From Streptomyces flaveus (GTDB taxonomy: Bacteria; Actinomycetota; Actinomycetes; Streptomycetales; Streptomycetaceae): a stretch of DNA of 64,000 nucleotides. This document shows positions 8,536 to 16,651 of this stretch, one piece after another. The notes under the pieces are model-generated. The model was not told where the DNA came from. It made no database searches and worked only from the letters and a program-made list of their open reading frames with translations. Where the stretch lies: positions 62,001 to 126,000 of the forward strand of contig NZ_BMPQ01000004.1 in NCBI RefSeq assembly GCF_014647675.1, given 5' to 3'. How positions within the stretch are numbered: the stretch's first letter is position 1; each line of letters starts with the position of its first letter. The position numbers and the translations under genes were made by a program.

Positions 8536-8606
8536 AACCCGGTGTTAATCGGCCACGGAAGTGTCTTGTAACGCACCTCCAGTCTACTGCGGTGAAACGA
8601 CGTTTC
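8534..8606 (+). promoter_or_regulatory. Promoter region of amt with a perfect 6-1-6 palindrome and a weak GlnR-like element
   Basis: GAAACG-A-CGTTTC is a perfect palindrome at 8594-8606. Upstream, GGAAG-N6-GTAAC (8557-8572) and GAAAC (8534-8538) loosely resemble the GTnAC/GAAAC half-sites of actinomycete GlnR boxes, but the spacing is imperfect. GTCTACT at 8582-8588 repeats the core of the inverted repeat ahead of the synthetase gene. The palindrome is certain; assignment to GlnR or the XRE protein is a guess. Confidence 0.35.
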
Positions 8607-8637
8607 TTCCTGCTGGACCTCTCCGCGGAGCGTGCGC

Positions 8638-9927
8638 ATGGACACCGGAAGTACCGCTTGGATGCTCGCGAGCACGGCACTCGTCCTTTTGATGGTGCCG
8701 GGCCTGGCGCTCTTCTACGGTGGCATGGTCGCCGCCAAGAGCGTCCTGAACATGATCATGATGACCTTCGGGTCCGTCGCCCTGGTCGGCTGCATCTGGG
8801 TCGTCTACGGCTACTCGGCCTCCTTCGGCGACTCGATGGGAGGCGCTGGAATCCTCGGTGACGTCACCGAGTACTTCGGCCTGAGCGACGTCATCAAGGA
8901 CGACCCGAAGGCCACCATCCCGCTCTCCGTCTTCGCCGCCTTCCAGGCCCTGTTCGCGGCCCTCACCGCCGCACTGATCTGCGGTGCGATCTCCGACCGC
9001 ATCAAGTTCGGCGCCTGGATGGCCTTCACCGGCATCTGGGTCACCCTGGTCTATCTGCCCGTCGCCCACTGGGTGTTCGCCTTCGACGGCGACGACGTCG
9101 TCGGCGGCTGGATCGTCAACGAGCTCGGCGCCATCGACTTCGCCGGGGGTACGGCCGTACACATCAACGCCGGCGCGGCGGCCCTGGCGATGATCCTGGT
9201 CCTCGGTAAGCGCATCGGCTGGCAGAAGGGCACAGAACGGCCCCACAACCTGCCCCTGGTGATGCTCGGTGCCGGCCTGCTCTGGTTCGGCTGGTTCGGC
9301 TTCAACGGCGGCTCCGCGCTGACCTCCAGCAACGCCGCCTCCGTCGTCGTACTCAACACCTTCACCGCCACCTGCTCCGCGATGCTCGGCTGGCTCCTCG
9401 TCGAGAAGCTCCGCGACGGCCATCCCACCAGCCTCGGCGCCGCCTCCGGAGCCATCGCCGGACTCGTCGCCATCACCCCCTCCTGCGGCGCCGTCTCCCC
9501 GCTCGGCGCGCTGGCCCTCGGCGCGATCGGCGGAGCCGTCTGTGCCCTCGCCGTCGGCCTCAAGTACAAGTTCGGCTACGACGACTCCCTCGACGTCGTC
9601 GGCATCCACCTCGTCGGCGGCCTCACCGGTACCCTCCTGGTCGGCATCCTCGCCACCTCTGACGCCCCGAACGGCGTCGACGGCCTCCTCTACGGCGGCG
9701 GTCTCTCCCTCCTTGGCAAGCAAGCGGTCGGCGCCTTCGCCGTCCTCCTGTACTCCTTCGCCGTGACGTGGCTGATCGCCAAGGCGCTCGACAAGACGAT
9801 GGGCCTGCGGGTGAGCCCCGAGGAGGAGCAGGAGGGTGTCGACGTCCACCTGCACGCGGAGAGCGCCTACGACCTCACGCACCCACCGACCACCGCCCCG
9901 ACCCCGGAGCCTGCCGCTGCGGGATAG
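8638..9927 (+). CDS. amt: Ammonium transporter (Amt/AmtB family)
   Basis: 429 residues, eleven hydrophobic segments. Family landmarks: FYGGMVAAKSVLNMIMMTFGS, the GAIDFAGGTAVHINAGAAAL region with the first pore His, GAGLLWFGWFGFNGGSAL, and GIHLVGGLTGTLLVGI with the second pore His. The cytosolic tail (GLRVSPEEEQEGVDVHLHAESAY) is the part that PII proteins bind. The ATG at 8638 has GGAG at seven bases. No glnK or glnD follows, unlike the usual actinomycete amtB-glnK-glnD operon, so this is probably a second, dedicated Amt paralogue working with the synthetase operon. Confidence 0.95.
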   Translation: MDTGSTAWMLASTALVLLMVPGLALFYGGMVAAKSVLNMIMMTFGSVALVGCIWVVYGYSASFGDSMGGAGILGDVTEYFGLSDVIKDDPKATIPLSVFAAFQALFAALTAALICGAISDRIKFGAWMAFTGIWVTLVYLPVAHWVFAFDGDDVVGGWIVNELGAIDFAGGTAVHINAGAAALAMILVLGKRIGWQKGTERPHNLPLVMLGAGLLWFGWFGFNGGSALTSSNAASVVVLNTFTATCSAMLGWLLVEKLRDGHPTSLGAASGAIAGLVAITPSCGAVSPLGALALGAIGGAVCALAVGLKYKFGYDDSLDVVGIHLVGGLTGTLLVGILATSDAPNGVDGLLYGGGLSLLGKQAVGAFAVLLYSFAVTWLIAKALDKTMGLRVSPEEEQEGVDVHLHAESAYDLTHPPTTAPTPEPAAAG

Positions 9928-10756
9928 GGGCCGTACGGGAGGACTACAGCCTCGGGGCGGGGCGGCCGGACATCTGCGGACGGTGCAGCACGAGGTGCCT
10001 GCGCCGAGCACACGCGTGCGCGTCCGGTCCGCCTGCCCTCGGCCCCGGGCGCCTGCCTGACGGTCAGGGACTCTCCGCCGGGTGACCCCACTTACCGCCT
10101 GGGCGCGTGTTTCCCCCACCGCCCCGAAGCCCTGGATACCGCAGAAGCGGGTCCTGGTTCCGGAGGCCCCGGGCCGTGCGTTCACCGAAGTCCAGTGGGT
10201 CACCGCTCAGAGCGAGATCCCCACCTGGCGTGCCGCGTCCGGACGGGCGTTCAACTGCATGGTCGGCCGGAAGCATCCTGACCGGAACCCGGGCCGTGCT
10301 TCGGGCACGAGATCAGCGCGGTGCGAAGTCGGGATGCCGATCTACTCCGATACCGGCAGGCGGGGCGATCGTGTCCGCTGCCTACCGGCGTTGCGGTAGC
10401 GCCAGACAGTGGCCAATGCGGTCCGGGCGCCGTGGCCTCAGCAGGGCCCACCGCCGCCGGGAGCTGCCGTCGCACTTCAGAGGCGTACTGCGACGCCATG
10501 CGGTCGCTGCCGGACACGTCGGCGGTCAGTACCTGGTTGCTGTCGGTGGAACCGGTGCGGGCCCGTGTGAACAGTTCGGCGTTGCGTCAGGTCAGGCGGC
10601 ACTCGGAGTCGAGGACTTCATGCGCGGATCCCGGCGAATCAGCGGCGCCGCCTTGACGTGCACCGAAAAGCGAGAATACCGTTCTCGTATCCAGAGATCG
10701 ATGTTACCGATCGTGATCGGTGTGATCGGTGCAGCCCGACCGGAGGACCAGATCTC
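9928..10756. other. 829-bp intergenic region without a supportable gene
   Basis: I see no protein family in any frame here. Open frames lack Shine-Dalgarno sites, have low-complexity Arg/Pro-rich translations and no consistent codon bias. Codon-position G/C structure fades after the Amt stop and returns at the Rieske gene. It may be degraded sequence at the junction between the nitrogen operon and the catabolic island. Only its last 90 bp has readable structure: the operator at 10672-10686 and GGAGGA ahead of the Rieske ATG. Confidence 0.6.
10672..10686. promoter_or_regulatory. Island operator, copy 1 (GAGAAT-ACC-GTTCTC)
   Basis: One mismatch from the island consensus GAGAAT-N3-ATTCTC. The palindrome extends by one base pair each side (CGAGAA...TTCTCG, 10671-10687). 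It lies about 70 bp upstream of the Rieske oxygenase ATG. Confidence 0.75.
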
Positions 10757-12049
10757 ATGCCGCACTTCAAGAAGCCCGCCGAGGGCAGCTGGACCGAGCA
10801 CCTCAAGATCGGGACGGAGCCGGTCTCCTACGAGGACTCGATCTCCCCGGAGCAGTACGAGCGCGAGCGCGAGGCCATCTTCAAGCGGACGTGGCTGAAC
10901 GTCGGCCGTGTCGAGCAACTCCCCAGGAAGGGCAGCTACTTCACCAAGGAACTGGACGCGGCGCGTACCTCCGTCGTCGTGGTGCGCGGCACGGACGGCG
11001 AGGTCCGGGCCTTCCACAACGTGTGCCGGCACCGCGGGAACAAGCTGGTGTGGAACGACTTCCCGCGCGAGGAAACCAGCGGTGTCTGCCGCCAGTTCAC
11101 GTGCAAATACCACGCCTGGCGCTATGACCTCGACGGCAAGCTCGCCTTCGTGCAGCAGGAGGGCGAGTTCTTCGACCTGGACAAGGCCGCGTACGGGCTC
11201 AAGCAGGTGCGGACCGAGGTGTGGGAAGGCTTCGTCTTCGTCAACCTCGACCCGGAGAACACCACGCCGCTGCGCGAGTACTTGGGGGAGTTCGCCAAAG
11301 GGATCGAGGGCTATCCGTTCCACAAGCTCACTCAAGTGCACAAGTACCGCGCGGAGATCGGCAGCAACTGGAAGCTGTTCATCGACGCGTTCGCCGAGTT
11401 CTACCACGCGCCGATCCTGCACTCCGGCCAGTACATGGCCGAGGAGGCCCGCAAGATCCAGAAATACGGCTACGAGGCGCTGCACTACGACATCGACGGC
11501 CCGCACAGCATGGTGTCCTCCTGGGGCGGTATCGCCCCTCCGCACGACCGCAAGATGGTCAAGCCCATCGAAGCCGCCCTGCACAGCGGCCTGTTCGGGC
11601 CGTGGGACGCGCCCGACATCGGTCTGGCCCCGGAGGATCTGCCGCCCGCGATCAACCCGAGCCGGGACAAGCGATGGGGCATGGACTCGTTCGTCTTCTT
11701 CCCCAACTTCATGCTGCTGATCTGGCGGCCCAACTGGGTGCTCACCTACCACTACTGGCCGACGTCGTACAACACGCACATCTTCGAGGGGACGTGCTAC
11801 TTCGTCCCGCCCGAGAACGCCTTCCAGCGCCTCCAACAGGAGCTCGCCGCCGTCTCGTTCAAGGAGTACGGCCTGCAGGACGGCAACACCCTGGAAGCCA
11901 CGCAGACCATGCTGGAATCCCGCGCGGTGCGGGAGTTCCCCCTCAACGACCAGGAAGTTCTGCTGCGGCACCTGCACCAGACCGCCCGGGCGTACGTGGA
12001 AGATCACCAGCGACGCGGCGCCGAAGCCGGTACTCCGGCCACATCCTGA
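10757..12049 (+). CDS. Rieske non-haem iron oxygenase, large (alpha) subunit
   Basis: 430 residues. The Rieske [2Fe-2S] ligands are visible as C90-x-H92 (CRHRG) and C116-x2-H119 (CKYHAW). The mononuclear iron site is FYHAPILH, with His217 and His222. The residue three before the first His is Glu214, where naphthalene dioxygenase-type enzymes carry Asp; Glu here is known in CntA/Stc2-like quaternary-amine oxygenases and related families. It hydroxylates or demethylates a substrate with electrons from a reductase. The best electron donor in the window is the KshB-like reductase at 31444-32442. No beta subunit follows, only a 109-residue unknown protein. Confidence 0.92.
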   Translation: MPHFKKPAEGSWTEHLKIGTEPVSYEDSISPEQYEREREAIFKRTWLNVGRVEQLPRKGSYFTKELDAARTSVVVVRGTDGEVRAFHNVCRHRGNKLVWNDFPREETSGVCRQFTCKYHAWRYDLDGKLAFVQQEGEFFDLDKAAYGLKQVRTEVWEGFVFVNLDPENTTPLREYLGEFAKGIEGYPFHKLTQVHKYRAEIGSNWKLFIDAFAEFYHAPILHSGQYMAEEARKIQKYGYEALHYDIDGPHSMVSSWGGIAPPHDRKMVKPIEAALHSGLFGPWDAPDIGLAPEDLPPAINPSRDKRWGMDSFVFFPNFMLLIWRPNWVLTYHYWPTSYNTHIFEGTCYFVPPENAFQRLQQELAAVSFKEYGLQDGNTLEATQTMLESRAVREFPLNDQEVLLRHLHQTARAYVEDHQRRGAEAGTPATS

Positions 12050-12067
12050 CCCGAGGAGAACCGAACC

Positions 12068-12397
12068 ATGGCCAGTGTCTTTCCCGACGGCTTCGAAGCC
12101 CTGGAGCCCTTCGCCGACTGGGCGGTCCGGGGCGAGAAAGCCCGCTACGCGAAGCGCCTCGCCAGCACCATGGACGAGCTCGACGCCTTCTACAACGTGG
12201 CGTTCCCACTGCTCCAGTCCAGCAAGGACTATCTGGAGCAGGTCTCCATGGAGGGCATCTCCGAACAGGACAAGCGGCTGCTGTGGCTGTTCTGCGCGCT
12301 GGTGACCGTCGCCTTCCCCGTGGAGGCGTGGCGCCAGCCGAGGGTTCCCGACTCGGGCCCGTCGACCATCGACGCGATCCTCGAACCGGCCGTGTGA
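12068..12397 (+). CDS. Hypothetical 109-residue protein next to the Rieske oxygenase
   Basis: I do not recognise this family. The protein is soluble, mostly helical and acidic in its first half (FPDGFEALEPFADWAVRGEKARY), with a conserved-looking hydrophobic stretch LLWLFCALVTVAFPVEAW. A GAGGAGAA site precedes the ATG and the codon usage is like its neighbours, so it is a real gene. Its position between the Rieske oxygenase and an amidohydrolase, with 18-24 bp gaps, suggests an accessory subunit or a protein handling the same substrate. It is not homologous by eye to ring-hydroxylating beta subunits. Confidence 0.7.
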   Translation: MASVFPDGFEALEPFADWAVRGEKARYAKRLASTMDELDAFYNVAFPLLQSSKDYLEQVSMEGISEQDKRLLWLFCALVTVAFPVEAWRQPRVPDSGPSTIDAILEPAV

Positions 12398-12421
12398 CCA
12401 CTGGCCCGAAGGAGCCGAGCG

Positions 12422-13681
12422 ATGCCCCGACCGCGCACCCCGCAACCGCCCGTCCTGCTCCGCGCCGCGCGCCTGCTCGACGTCGACAAGGGCGAGTACG
12501 TCACTCCTGGCGAACTGCTCGTCGAGGGCGAGCACATCACCAAGATCTCGCCCACCTCCCTGCCCGAGGGCACCGTGGTGGTCGACCTCGGTGAACTGAC
12601 CCTGCTCCCCGGTCTGATGGACATGGAGGTCAACCTGCTGCTCGGAGGCCCGGACCATCGAAGTCCGCTGGTCGCGGTGCAGGACGACCCGGCCGTGCGC
12701 ACCCTGCGTGCCGTGGCCAACGCGCGCCGGACCCTGCGCGCGGGCTTCACGACGGTGCGCAATCTCGGCCTGTTCATCCAGACAGGCGGACTGCTGCTCG
12801 ACGTCGCTCTGCAGAAGGCGATCGACCACGGCTGGATCGACGGGCCGCGCGTCGTCCCCGCAGGGCACGCGATCACGCCGACCGGAGGGCACCTGGACCC
12901 GACGATGTTCCAGGCGTTCGCCCCGCACGTCCTGCCCCTGACGGTGGAGGAGGGCATCGCGAACGGGATCGACGAGGTGCGGAAGGCCGTCCGCTACCAG
13001 ATCAAGTACGGAGCCCGGGTCATCAAGGTCTGTGCGTCGAACGGCGTCATGTCGCACACCGGCCCGGCCGGTGCCCAGCAGTACTCCGACGAGGAACTGC
13101 GCGCCGTCGTCGACGAGGCCCATCGCGCGGGCCGCAAGGTCGCCGCGCACTGCATGGGCGAGCAGGCCGTCCGGGCCGCGCTGGACGCGGGCATCGACTG
13201 CATCGAACACGGTTTCCTCACCAGCGGGGCCACGCTCGACCTGATGGCCGAGCGGGGCACCTTCCTCGTGGCCACGACGTCCCTCGCCGACGACATGGAC
13301 CTCTCGCAGGCCGACCCAGGACTCCAGGCCAAGGCCGCCGAGGTGTTCCCACGCGCACGGGCCACCATCTCCGAGGCCGTACGTCGCGGCGTCCGTGTCG
13401 CCTGCGGCTCCGACGCCCCCGCGATCCCGCACGGTCGTAACGCCAGGGAACTGGTCGCCCTCGTGAACCGGGGCATGTCCCCGCTCGACGCGATCCGCGC
13501 CGCGACGACCGTCTCCGCCGACCTCATCGACGTGGACGACCGTGGCCGTCTCGACGCTGGCCTGCTCGCCGACGTGATCGCCGTTCCCGGCGATCCGCTC
13601 TCGGACATCACGGTCACCACGGACGTCCGCTACGTCATGAAAGGCGGACAGGCCCACCGCGACGACACCGCTGCCGCCTGA
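12422..13681 (+). CDS. Amidohydrolase-superfamily protein lacking the HxH metal motif
   Basis: 419 residues of the imidazolonepropionase/prolidase-like amidohydrolase group: a small beta-sandwich (residues 10-60), a TIM barrel, then sandwich return (GRLDAGLLADVIAVPGDPLSD). The later metal positions are visible: Lys in VIKVCASNG, His in AAHCMGEQAV, His in IEHGFL and Asp in GSDAP. At the first position, after LLPGLMDM, the expected H-x-H reads Glu69-Val-Asn71. The enzyme either uses an unusual metal site or is no longer a hydrolase. It is the third gene of the Rieske operon; the substrate is unknown. Confidence 0.85.
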   Translation: MPRPRTPQPPVLLRAARLLDVDKGEYVTPGELLVEGEHITKISPTSLPEGTVVVDLGELTLLPGLMDMEVNLLLGGPDHRSPLVAVQDDPAVRTLRAVANARRTLRAGFTTVRNLGLFIQTGGLLLDVALQKAIDHGWIDGPRVVPAGHAITPTGGHLDPTMFQAFAPHVLPLTVEEGIANGIDEVRKAVRYQIKYGARVIKVCASNGVMSHTGPAGAQQYSDEELRAVVDEAHRAGRKVAAHCMGEQAVRAALDAGIDCIEHGFLTSGATLDLMAERGTFLVATTSLADDMDLSQADPGLQAKAAEVFPRARATISEAVRRGVRVACGSDAPAIPHGRNARELVALVNRGMSPLDAIRAATTVSADLIDVDDRGRLDAGLLADVIAVPGDPLSDITVTTDVRYVMKGGQAHRDDTAAA

Positions 13682-13723
13682 GGAGAGCGGGGCCCGCACA
13701 ACGCCTTGTCCGATGCTCCAGTC

Positions 13724-13748
13724 ATGCCGAGAACAGTACTCTCGGCAT
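13724..13748. terminator. Perfect 9-bp hairpin between convergent genes
   Basis: ATGCCGAGA (13724-13732) and TCTCGGCAT (13740-13748) form a perfect stem with a 7-base loop between the convergent amidohydrolase and TetR genes. A shared bidirectional terminator is the simplest reading. The arm contains CGAGA, so a relation to the island operator cannot be excluded; a half-site GAGAAT follows at 13751. Confidence 0.5.
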
Positions 13749-13788
13749 CAGAGAATTGTAATGCCACCCAGGCTGATGGGAGTGCTGA

Positions 13789-14451
13789 TCAGCTGCCCCC
13801 GCTGATCCCGCCCAGACAGAACTCCCAGACTTCCTCGGCGGTCACGGCAGTCGCATGGCTCTCGGCGGGAACGCCCGTTGTCTGGGCCGTGAACATCGCG
13901 GTCTGCATGACCAGCGACGCCACGCGGCGCGGCTTTGCCGCACGTGTGTCCCCCGACTCCACGGCCTTCTCCACCAGTTCGGTGAAGACGTCGAGCAGCG
14001 GCATGTGCGCGGTGGCCACTTGTGCGGGATGCGCGGCCAGCAGCTGCATGGCGAAGTCCGTGAACAAGGGGCTCTGCTTGCCAGGTCGCGGCTGTGACTG
14101 CTTGTAGAGCAGCTCCACCGCGATCCGCAGGCGCTCCAGCGGCTTCTTGGCTGCCGAGGTCGCTTCGCGGATCTCGGCCGCGGACTTGGCCAGCGCGTCC
14201 TCGAACAGGGCGAGCAGCAGCTCATGCTTGCCGTCGAAGTGCTGGTAGAAGCTGCGCAACGACTGCTTGGACCGCTCGACCACCTCCTGCACGGTGAAGT
14301 CGGTGGTGCCCTTCTCGGCGATGAGTTCCTGGGCCGCGTCCAGGAAACGCTGGATCCGCTGCTCGGCACGGAGTTTGGCGGCACGGGTGGACCGCTCGAC
14401 GGCGCGCTGGCGCCAGGCCGGCGGAGCGGGCTCTGCGGGGACGGCGTTCAT
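13789..14451 (-). CDS. TetR-family transcriptional regulator (candidate island regulator)
   Basis: 220 residues. The N-terminal helix-turn-helix spans about residues 30-78 (RIQRFLDAAQELIAEKGTTDF, then VQEVVERSKQSLRSFYQHFDGKHELL), and the helical C-terminal domain ends AEEVWEFCLGG. It is divergent from the acyl-CoA dehydrogenase pair; the shared 169-bp region holds an operator-like palindrome at 14545-14559. That placement at the head of the island makes it one of three TetR candidates for recognising GAGAAT-N3-ATTCTC. TetR repressors of lipid and terpenoid catabolism usually respond to an acyl-CoA; the ligand here is unknown. Confidence 0.88.
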   Translation of the reverse strand: MNAVPAEPAPPAWRQRAVERSTRAAKLRAEQRIQRFLDAAQELIAEKGTTDFTVQEVVERSKQSLRSFYQHFDGKHELLLALFEDALAKSAAEIREATSAAKKPLERLRIAVELLYKQSQPRPGKQSPLFTDFAMQLLAAHPAQVATAHMPLLDVFTELVEKAVESGDTRAAKPRRVASLVMQTAMFTAQTTGVPAESHATAVTAEEVWEFCLGGISGGS

Positions 14452-14544
14452 TTGCAGAACGATACTCCACGCCCGTGAAAAGCAAGGGGCTTCCCCCTAC
14501 CGAATCAGGCACCCCAACAAGCGAGACTCTTACTTGCGCTAAAG

Positions 14545-14559
14545 GAGAATGTTATTCTT
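14545..14559. promoter_or_regulatory. Island operator, copy 2 (GAGAAT-GTT-ATTCTT)
   Basis: One mismatch from GAGAAT-N3-ATTCTC, in the divergent region between the TetR gene and the acyl-CoA dehydrogenase operon, about 60 bp upstream of the latter. Confidence 0.75.
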
Positions 14560-14620
14560 GTCTCGACGTGGCCACGCCGCCGGGCCGCGCCACCACGACG
14601 GCCCGACGTGAGGACGCGCG

Positions 14621-15475
14621 ATGGAATTCGTGCTCGACGAGGAGCAGTTGATGCTCAGGCGCACGGTGCGCGAGGCCGTCGCCAAGTCCCGCGCCCGCGG
14701 CGAGGACGACCAGTGGGCGCTGTACCAGGAGCTGGGCTGGCTCGAGGCGCCGCCCGTAGAGCTCGCCCTGATCCTGGAGGAGCTGGGATACGTGGCCGAT
14801 GGCACGCCCTTCCTCGCCTCCGCGACCTGGTTCGCCCCGGTGGCCGGGCGGCTCCCGGAGGGTGCGGGCACGGCGGTCTTCGACGGTGCGGGCCGCTATG
14901 TCCTTGATGCCGACCGCGCCGGCGAGATCGCGGTGCGGACCCGGGACGGCGTACGGATCGTGCCCGCCGGCGAGCTGCCGGTGGAGCGGGTCGACGTCTT
15001 CGACTCCAGCCTTCACATCGCTCACGTGGACGTACGGGACGCAGCCCACGGGGTGCCCGCCCTCGCTCTCATGGGACTGGCCGCCACCGCGGTCGGCAGC
15101 TGCCGGCGCATCCTCGACCTCGTCGTCGACCACGTGAAGGAGCGGCAGCAGTTCGGCCGTCCCCTGGGAGCGTTCCAGGCCGTCAAGCACAAGGCGGCCG
15201 ACATGTACGTAGCCATCGAACGCGCCCGCGCCCTCACCCACTTCAGCGCGCTCACCCTCGCCGAGGACGACCAGCGCGCGACCGGCGCCGCCCATATGGC
15301 GAAGGCCGCGGCAGGGGAGTGCCAGCGCTTGGTCTTCCGGCATGGGCTGCAGCTGTTCGGCGCCATGGGCTTCACCTGGGAGCACGAGCTCCAGATCCAC
15401 CTGAAGCGGGCCAAGGCCTGCGACCTGCTGCTGGGCACCGCCGCCACGCACAGAAGGGCACTGCTGACCCGATGA
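14621..15475 (+). CDS. Acyl-CoA dehydrogenase, small subunit of a two-gene pair
   Basis: 284 residues, shorter than the roughly 380 of a full acyl-CoA dehydrogenase. The N-terminal helical part is recognisable (MEFVLDEEQLMLRRTVREAV), the middle beta domain is reduced, and the C-terminal helices are typical (RQQFGRPLGAFQAVKHKAADMY, FGAMGFTWEHELQIHLKRAK). Overlapping ATGA with a second dehydrogenase gene suggests a heterotetramer of the kind known for actinobacterial steroid catabolism (ChsE-type pairs). It would dehydrogenate a bulky acyl-CoA using FAD. First gene of the 14.6-17.4 kb operon, downstream of operator copy 2. Confidence 0.87.
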   Translation: MEFVLDEEQLMLRRTVREAVAKSRARGEDDQWALYQELGWLEAPPVELALILEELGYVADGTPFLASATWFAPVAGRLPEGAGTAVFDGAGRYVLDADRAGEIAVRTRDGVRIVPAGELPVERVDVFDSSLHIAHVDVRDAAHGVPALALMGLAATAVGSCRRILDLVVDHVKERQQFGRPLGAFQAVKHKAADMYVAIERARALTHFSALTLAEDDQRATGAAHMAKAAAGECQRLVFRHGLQLFGAMGFTWEHELQIHLKRAKACDLLLGTAATHRRALLTR

Positions 15476-16620
15476 GGCTCGCCGACGACCCGGACATCGG
15501 CCGGTTCCGCGCCGAATTCGCCGCCTTCCTGGACGCCCATCTGCCGACCGCGGCCGAGGCGGTGGAACGCCCCCGCTCCAGTGCGCATGTCCCCGCCTGG
15601 GCCCGGCGCTGGCAGCGCACCCTCTTCGACGCCGGATGGCTGCTGCCCGGACAGCCGCCGGAGTTCGGCGGCCGCAACGCCACCCTGCCCCAGCAGCTCG
15701 CCCACCTGGAGGAGCTGGCGCGGCGCCGCATCTACCACAGCTTCAACCCCCAGGGCCTCGGCATCGTCGCCGCCTCCCTCATCACCTTCGGCACGGACGA
15801 GCAGAAGCACCGCTGGGCGGTGCCGGTGCTGCGGGCCGAGATCACCGCCGCGCTCGGCATGAGCGAGCCGGGCGCCGGCTCCGACCTCGCCTCCCTGCGG
15901 ACCCGGGCGGTCGCCGACGGCGACCACTTCGTGGTCAACGGCCAGAAGGTGTGGACCTCCGGCGCCCACGACGCCGACATCCTGCTCACCTTCGTCCGTA
16001 CGGACCCGGACGCGCCCAAGCACAAGGGCATCAGCTGTCTGGTCATCCCCACCGACACCGACGGAGTGGTCCGGCGCCCCTTCGGCTCCCTCGCCGCGCC
16101 CGACGACCTCGACTTCAACGAGGTCTTCTTCACCGACGTGCGCGTCCCGCGCGAGAACCTCGTCGGCCCGCTCAACGAGGGCTGGCGCGTCGCCAACGGC
16201 TCGCTCGGGCACGAGCGCACCCTGCTCTGGCTCAGCTTCGCCGAACGCCTCGACGACCTGATCCGCGACGCCCCCTGCGACGAGGACTGGTACGCCACCC
16301 TCCTCATGGACGCCCAGGCCCTGCGCCTGCTCGGCTACCGCCAGCTCGGCCCGGACCCCGACCCCGCCGAGATCTCCGTCCTCAAGCTCCTCGGCTCCGA
16401 AGCCGTCCAGGACGCCTCGCTGCACGCGCTGGAGGCGCACGGCGCGGACGGGCTGCGCCACCCCGAGCTGACCGGCCCGTACCACCACATGAACGCCGAG
16501 GATTTCAGCGCCAGCTGGTTCGAGCGCTATGCCCGCAGCTTCGCCGGGACCATCGCGGGCGGCACCAGCGAGATCCAGCGCAACATCATCGCCGAGCGCA
16601 TCCTCGGCCTGCCGCGCTGA
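15472..16620 (+). CDS. Acyl-CoA dehydrogenase, large subunit of the pair
   Basis: 382 residues with the standard features: LGMSEPGAGSDLASLRTRA (flavin loop), VVNGQKVWTSGAHDADILL and the C-terminal signature AGTIAGGTSEIQRNIIAERILGLP. The position that holds the catalytic Glu in medium-chain dehydrogenase (YEGT) reads AGGT, so the base must come from another position, as in isovaleryl- or steroid-type enzymes, or from the partner. The ATG overlaps the stop of the small subunit. Followed after 31 bp by an enoyl-CoA hydratase gene, giving two consecutive beta-oxidation steps. Confidence 0.9.
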   Translation: MRLADDPDIGRFRAEFAAFLDAHLPTAAEAVERPRSSAHVPAWARRWQRTLFDAGWLLPGQPPEFGGRNATLPQQLAHLEELARRRIYHSFNPQGLGIVAASLITFGTDEQKHRWAVPVLRAEITAALGMSEPGAGSDLASLRTRAVADGDHFVVNGQKVWTSGAHDADILLTFVRTDPDAPKHKGISCLVIPTDTDGVVRRPFGSLAAPDDLDFNEVFFTDVRVPRENLVGPLNEGWRVANGSLGHERTLLWLSFAERLDDLIRDAPCDEDWYATLLMDAQALRLLGYRQLGPDPDPAEISVLKLLGSEAVQDASLHALEAHGADGLRHPELTGPYHHMNAEDFSASWFERYARSFAGTIAGGTSEIQRNIIAERILGLPR

Positions 16621-16651
16621 GGCCCGTACCGCAGAAGGGACGCAAGCCGCC

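Noticed and set aside
8557..8572. Definite GlnR box upstream of amt
   Set aside because: Only one pair of half-sites has the right N6 spacing and both deviate from consensus; kept only as a weak possibility.
10107..10898. Possible gene in the gap before the Rieske operon
   Set aside because: No ribosome site, Arg/Pro/Ser-rich translation without family resemblance, and it runs through the operator and into the Rieske gene in the wrong frame.
10592..13699. A 1035-codon open frame on the minus strand opposite the Rieske operon
   Set aside because: It is an antisense shadow of G/C-rich codons: the translation is low-complexity and Val/Gly/Arg-rich, with no family motif, while the plus-strand genes show clear active-site motifs.
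13724..13748. Hairpin between convergent genes as a further copy of the island operator
   Set aside because: Its 9-bp arms and 7-bp loop do not match GAGAAT-N3-ATTCTC, and it does not precede a gene; a terminator is the simpler reading.
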